From Baffinella frigidus (Eukaryota > Cryptophyceae > Cryptomonadales > Baffinellaceae), in NCBI GenBank assembly GCA_026770585.1, contig MU647527.1:50280-64572 (forward strand): a stretch of 14,293 bases of DNA, written 5' to 3'. The translations under genes were made by a program, and so were the position numbers. Shown here piece after piece: positions 11,976 through 14,293 of the stretch. The stretch's first letter is position 1. Every line of letters begins with the position of its first letter. Below the pieces are notes generated by a model that had not been told where the DNA came from, ran no database searches, and worked only from the letters and a program-made list of their open reading frames with translations.

Positions 11976-12141
11976 ATGCAAAAAGCTTACGTTAACGGAG
12001 TAGTAACTTTGGTACAAAATTTATAATGGAAAACATTCCTGGGCTTTAAAAGTCCTGCAATCGCTTTTAAAATCGTTTTAGAGGTGGCAAGCCCACGTTA
12101 ACGAGGGACTTAAGGGGTCCGTTAACGTAAGCTTTTCGCAT
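11976..12141. mobile_element. Inverted-repeat element V (24-bp ends)
   Basis: ATGCAAAAAGCTTACGTTAA onward at 11976-11999 matches the reverse complement of 12118-12141 with one mismatch. The 118-base interior is AT-rich. No clear target duplication. Confidence 0.85.
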
Positions 12142-12186
12142 TAGAAGGAGGACGAACATGGACGCGACTCCGTACAAAACGTACAA

Positions 12187-12322
12187 CCACTCAGAACACT
12201 ACGGAGAACCACCTAAAGTCAACTATTGGATTGTTTCTTGGGAAACACGCCAAAAGTCAGCAATTATTGGTCACGTTACACCGGATATTCGGGGCTGCGG
12301 TTCTTCGTAGTGTCCCGAGTGG
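12187..12322. mobile_element. Inverted-repeat element R2
   Basis: 26-bp imperfect ends: CCACTCAGAACACTACGGAG onward at 12187-12212 against 12297-12322. Its core (12216-12284) is the 65-bp core of R1, but the ends are unrelated to R1 ends. Confidence 0.85.
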
Positions 12323-12439
12323 AGAGGGCTTTACAACCGTTTTAAAATAGTTATAGTAACGTTTGGTACCAGAAACACGTCCAAACAACGTGGACTTATT
12401 TGGTGGACTTGCTGAATTTGGCATTCGGTGTTTTTGCAG

Positions 12440-12493
12440 TCCTCTGTGGCGCAGCTGGGGTTCGGGTCCGCGTCCATCTCCCAGGAGGAGGAC
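12440..12493 (+). pseudogene. 5'-edge echo of gene 2 exon 12966-13092 (copy 1)
   Basis: The acceptor GTGTTTTTGCAG is followed by SSVAQLGFGSASISQEED, which parallels the exon start SSVAQQGFGSAFISEDE, then diverges into the GGACGCGACTCC repeat. Confidence 0.72.
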
Positions 12494-12629
12494 TTAGTTG
12501 GACGCGACTCCGTACACAATTTACATGGCATTTACAATGCATTTACAAAACATTTACGGCTTTACAATCCTTGTAAAACACTAATAGTAAACGTGGACTT
12601 GCTGCCGTTGGCGTTCGGCGTTATGGCAG

Positions 12630-12636
12630 TCCTCGG
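12630..12636 (+). pseudogene. Seven-base 5'-edge echo (copy 2)
   Basis: GTTATGGCAG followed by TCCTCGG only. The exon part is minimal, but the preceding intron unit matches the others. Confidence 0.5.
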
Positions 12637-12719
12637 CAAATTTACAATAGATGGACTTTACAACCCTTTTACATCACTAATAGCAAACATTTAAAACACT
12701 AATAGTAAATTTGGTGCAG

Positions 12720-12803
12720 GCCTCGGTCGAGCAGCAGGGGTTGGGGTCCGCGTTCATCTCGGAGGACGAAAAACACGGCCCCATCAACGACACGCTACAG
12801 TAG
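12720..12803 (+). pseudogene. 5'-edge echo of gene 2 exon 12966-13092 (copy 3)
   Basis: The acceptor TTTGGTGCAG is followed by 27 codons starting ASVEQQGLGSAFISEDEKHG, then PINDTLQ and a TAG stop where the full exon continues EERERE. If used it would truncate the protein. Confidence 0.72.
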
Positions 12804-12965
12804 GGCTTATTCGGACGCGACTCCGTACAAAACATGCAATAGAGGGCTTGTTTGGACGCGACTCAGTACAAAATTTACAATAGATGGACTTTACAACCCT
12901 TTTACAACACTAATAGTAAATATTTTGGACTTATTTGGTGGACTTGCTAACGTTGGAGTTCGCAG

Positions 12966-13092
12966 TCCTCGGTGGCACAGCAGGGGTTCGGATCCGCGTT
13001 CATCTCCGAGGACGAAAAACACGGCTCCATCAACGACACGCTGCAGGAAGAGCGTGAGCGCGAGCGATGGAAAGCCGCGTCCCGCGCATCCG
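12966..13092 (+). CDS. Gene 2 exon (42 codons plus one base), charged helix
   Basis: Acceptor GTTCGCAG; 127 bases reading SSVAQQGFGSAFISEDEKHG, SINDTLQEERERERWKAASR and AS, then G before GTGTGT. Entry phase 0 fits the exon ending at 11292. The second half (EERERERWKAASR) is a highly charged helix, perhaps coiled coil. Both splice sites occur only here; upstream copies carry only the 5' half and downstream copies (13192, 13441, 13624) only the 3' half. The next exon, needing phase 1, was not found before the window ends. Family not recognised. Confidence 0.7.
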
Positions 13093-13191
13093 GTGTGTAC
13101 AACACCCCGTCACGTCCTTTTTTGTTTGTGTAGTATGTGCACAAGACCGAGTCGCGTCCCGTCCTGAGTGTGCACAACACCCCATCGTGTC

Positions 13192-13290
13192 CCGCGTTCA
13201 TCTCCGAGGACGAAAAACACGGATCCATCAACGACACGCTACAGGAAGAGCATGAGCGCGAGAGATGGAAGGCCGCGTCCCGCGCCTCAG
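13192..13290 (+). pseudogene. 3'-edge echo of gene 2 exon 12966-13092 (copy 1)
   Basis: From AFISEDEKHGSINDTLQEEH through RERWKAASRAS, ending CTCAG followed by GTGTGT, a stronger donor than the full exon. Against the full exon: five synonymous codon changes and one replacement (Arg to His). No acceptor precedes it. Confidence 0.75.
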
Positions 13291-13440
13291 GTGTGTACAA
13301 CACCCCATCGTGTCCCGCCCTCAGTGTGCATAACACCCCGTCACGTCATCCCCAGTGTGTGTTGTGTGTGCACAACCCCAGTCGCGTCCCGCTAGTGTGT
13401 GCACAACCCCCAGTCGCGTCCTCCCGCACACACGGGGCGG

Positions 13441-13478
13441 AAAGCGAGCGCGAGAGAAGGCAGCGTCCCGCGCGTCAG
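13441..13478 (+). pseudogene. 3'-edge echo of gene 2 exon 12966-13092 (copy 2)
   Basis: GCGAGCGCGAGAGAAGGCAG through CGTCAG, then GTGTGT. A small deletion around the Trp codon breaks the frame relative to the other copies. Confidence 0.65.
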
Positions 13479-13623
13479 GTGTGTACAACACCCTGTCACG
13501 TCCTCCCATGTATGTGCACAACACCGTGTCGCGTCCCGCCCCTGCAGTGGGGTGTGTGCACAACCCCCAGTCGCGTCCCTCTAGTGTGTGCACAAGAACA
13601 CATCGCGTCCGTGTGCACGCGAG

Positions 13624-13673
13624 ACAGGAAGAGCGCGAACGAGAGAGATGGAAGGCAGCGTCCCGCACGTCAG
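13624..13673 (+). pseudogene. 3'-edge echo of gene 2 exon 12966-13092 (copy 3)
   Basis: QEERERERWKAASRTS ending GTCAG followed by GTTCCC. Seven synonymous codon changes and one replacement (Ala to Thr) against the full exon, a strong coding-constraint pattern. Confidence 0.72.
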
Positions 13674-13684
13674 GTTCCCCCTTC

Positions 13685-13978
13685 CCACCTGAACCCTGCA
13701 CCCTGCACCCTAAACTCTACACCCTACACCCTACACCCTGCACCCTAAACTCTACACCCTACACCCTGCACCCTGCACCCTAAACTCTACACTCTACACT
13801 CTACACCCTGCACCCTAAACTCTACACTCTACACTCTACACCCTAAACCCTAAACCCTAAACCCTAAACTCCAAACCCTGAACCCTAAAACCTAAACCCC
13901 AAACCCCACACCCTCAACCCTCAACCCCAAATCCTAAACACAACCAACATACACTCAACCCTAAACCCTGAATACACT
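13685..13978 (+). repeat. Telomere-variant array (CCCTGCA, CCCTACA, CTCTACA, CCCTAAA)
   Basis: About 40 heptamers whose variants are clustered in short higher-order runs, ending in CCCTCAA and CCCCAAA forms. Confidence 0.9.
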
Positions 13979-14147
13979 CTAACCCCCTCCCCCTCCGAAT
14001 CTAACGCGAAACCAGCTTCATTTTAACACACCGGTAAGGGTGGATATGCTATCTTAGCCTCTCCACAGCTGCATCCTCACCCCCCCCCCCCAAGATAGCA
14101 CGAAAGTGTTCGAAATCGAATCGGTTTCCGTATGAGCTCGCTCACCA
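13979..14147. other. Spacer with short hairpin
   Basis: Unique sequence. TGCTATCTT at 14047-14055 pairs with AAGATAGCA at 14092-14100. No coding signal. Confidence 0.5.
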
Positions 14148-14199
14148 CGTACGTATGTACGTACGTACGTACGTACGTACGTATATATGTGTATATATA

Positions 14200-14293
<94 letters not shown>
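14148..14293. repeat. (ACGT)n then (TA)n microsatellite
   Basis: About 35 bases of ACGT tetramers grade through TATATGTG into more than 90 bases of TA reaching the window edge. Confidence 0.97.

Larger units (their letters stand above)
12345..12965 (+). repeat. Gene 2 intron units ending in acceptors
   Basis: Degenerate units with CACTAATAGTAAAT, GTGGACTTGCTG, GTTGGCGTTCGGCGTT and GCAG, four of which end in an acceptor plus exon start (12440, 12630, 12720, 12966). GGACGCGACTCCGTACAAAA recurs at about 12160, 12500, 12815 and 12854. Confidence 0.75.
13093..13620 (+). repeat. Minisatellite GTGTGYACAACACCCCGTCACGTCC
   Basis: About a dozen units of roughly 30 bp built on GTGTGTACAACACCCCGTCA plus CGTCCCGCC. 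The unit begins with the donor GTGTGT itself. Exon 3' ends are embedded at intervals. Confidence 0.85.

Noticed and set aside
13093-13783. 200-codon plus-strand frame over the GTGTGCACAACACC array
   Set aside because: It is a repeat-driven frame. The exon frame leaves at the GTGTGT donor and the array lacks codon-type constraint.

Overview
This is nuclear DNA from a eukaryote, most likely a unicellular alga. The evidence is short exons with GT/AG borders, long repeat-filled introns, plant/alga-type TTTAGGG/CCCTAAA telomere-like heptamers at many internal sites, (CT)n/(GA)n/(TA)n microsatellites, and dozens of small palindromic MITE-like elements. There are no long ORFs, bacterial operons, rRNA, tRNA or CRISPR arrays. 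I cannot fix the lineage; a cryptophyte or similar repeat-rich alga would fit.

Three split genes can be supported, none of whose products I recognise. Gene 1 (+ strand, about 1-4044) enters from the left edge and has exons at 1-39 (partial), 1444-1509, 2673-2810 and 3943-4044, with a TAA stop. All junctions are phase 0, so the pieces join in one frame. Gene 2 (+ strand, about 10.3-13.7 kb) has exons at 11193-11292 and 12966-13092 joined in phase 0; it continues beyond both ends of what I can assign. Gene 3 (- strand) has its last three exons at 8217-8143, 8007-7956 and 6867-6788, phase-consistent and ending in TAA.

The main observation is how genes 1 and 2 are built. Each internal exon is accompanied by degraded partial copies of itself. 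Upstream lie copies of its 5' part with the acceptor site and intron end. Downstream lie copies of its 3' part with the donor site and intron start, or with the stop codon and 3' UTR. Five exons show part or all of this (3' side only for the partial first exon), and several copies differ mostly at synonymous positions. The introns are made of minisatellite or telomere-like units whose repeat unit runs into the exon edge. Gene 3 shows none of this.

The remaining DNA is a nest of small non-autonomous elements. From 4069 to about 6740 lie two intermingled families with TA target duplications: P (about 120 bp, CAGGGGTACCTCGCTCAT ends) and L (about 100 bp, TCCCTTAAGTGG ends), repeatedly inserted in each other. 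L copies carry an internal hairpin whose stem co-varies between copies. From 9855 to 12322 there are four further inverted-repeat elements. The segment 7.1-9.3 kb is GC-rich with few elements and holds gene 3. The right end (13.68-14.29 kb) is telomere-like repeat followed by (ACGT)n and (TA)n.
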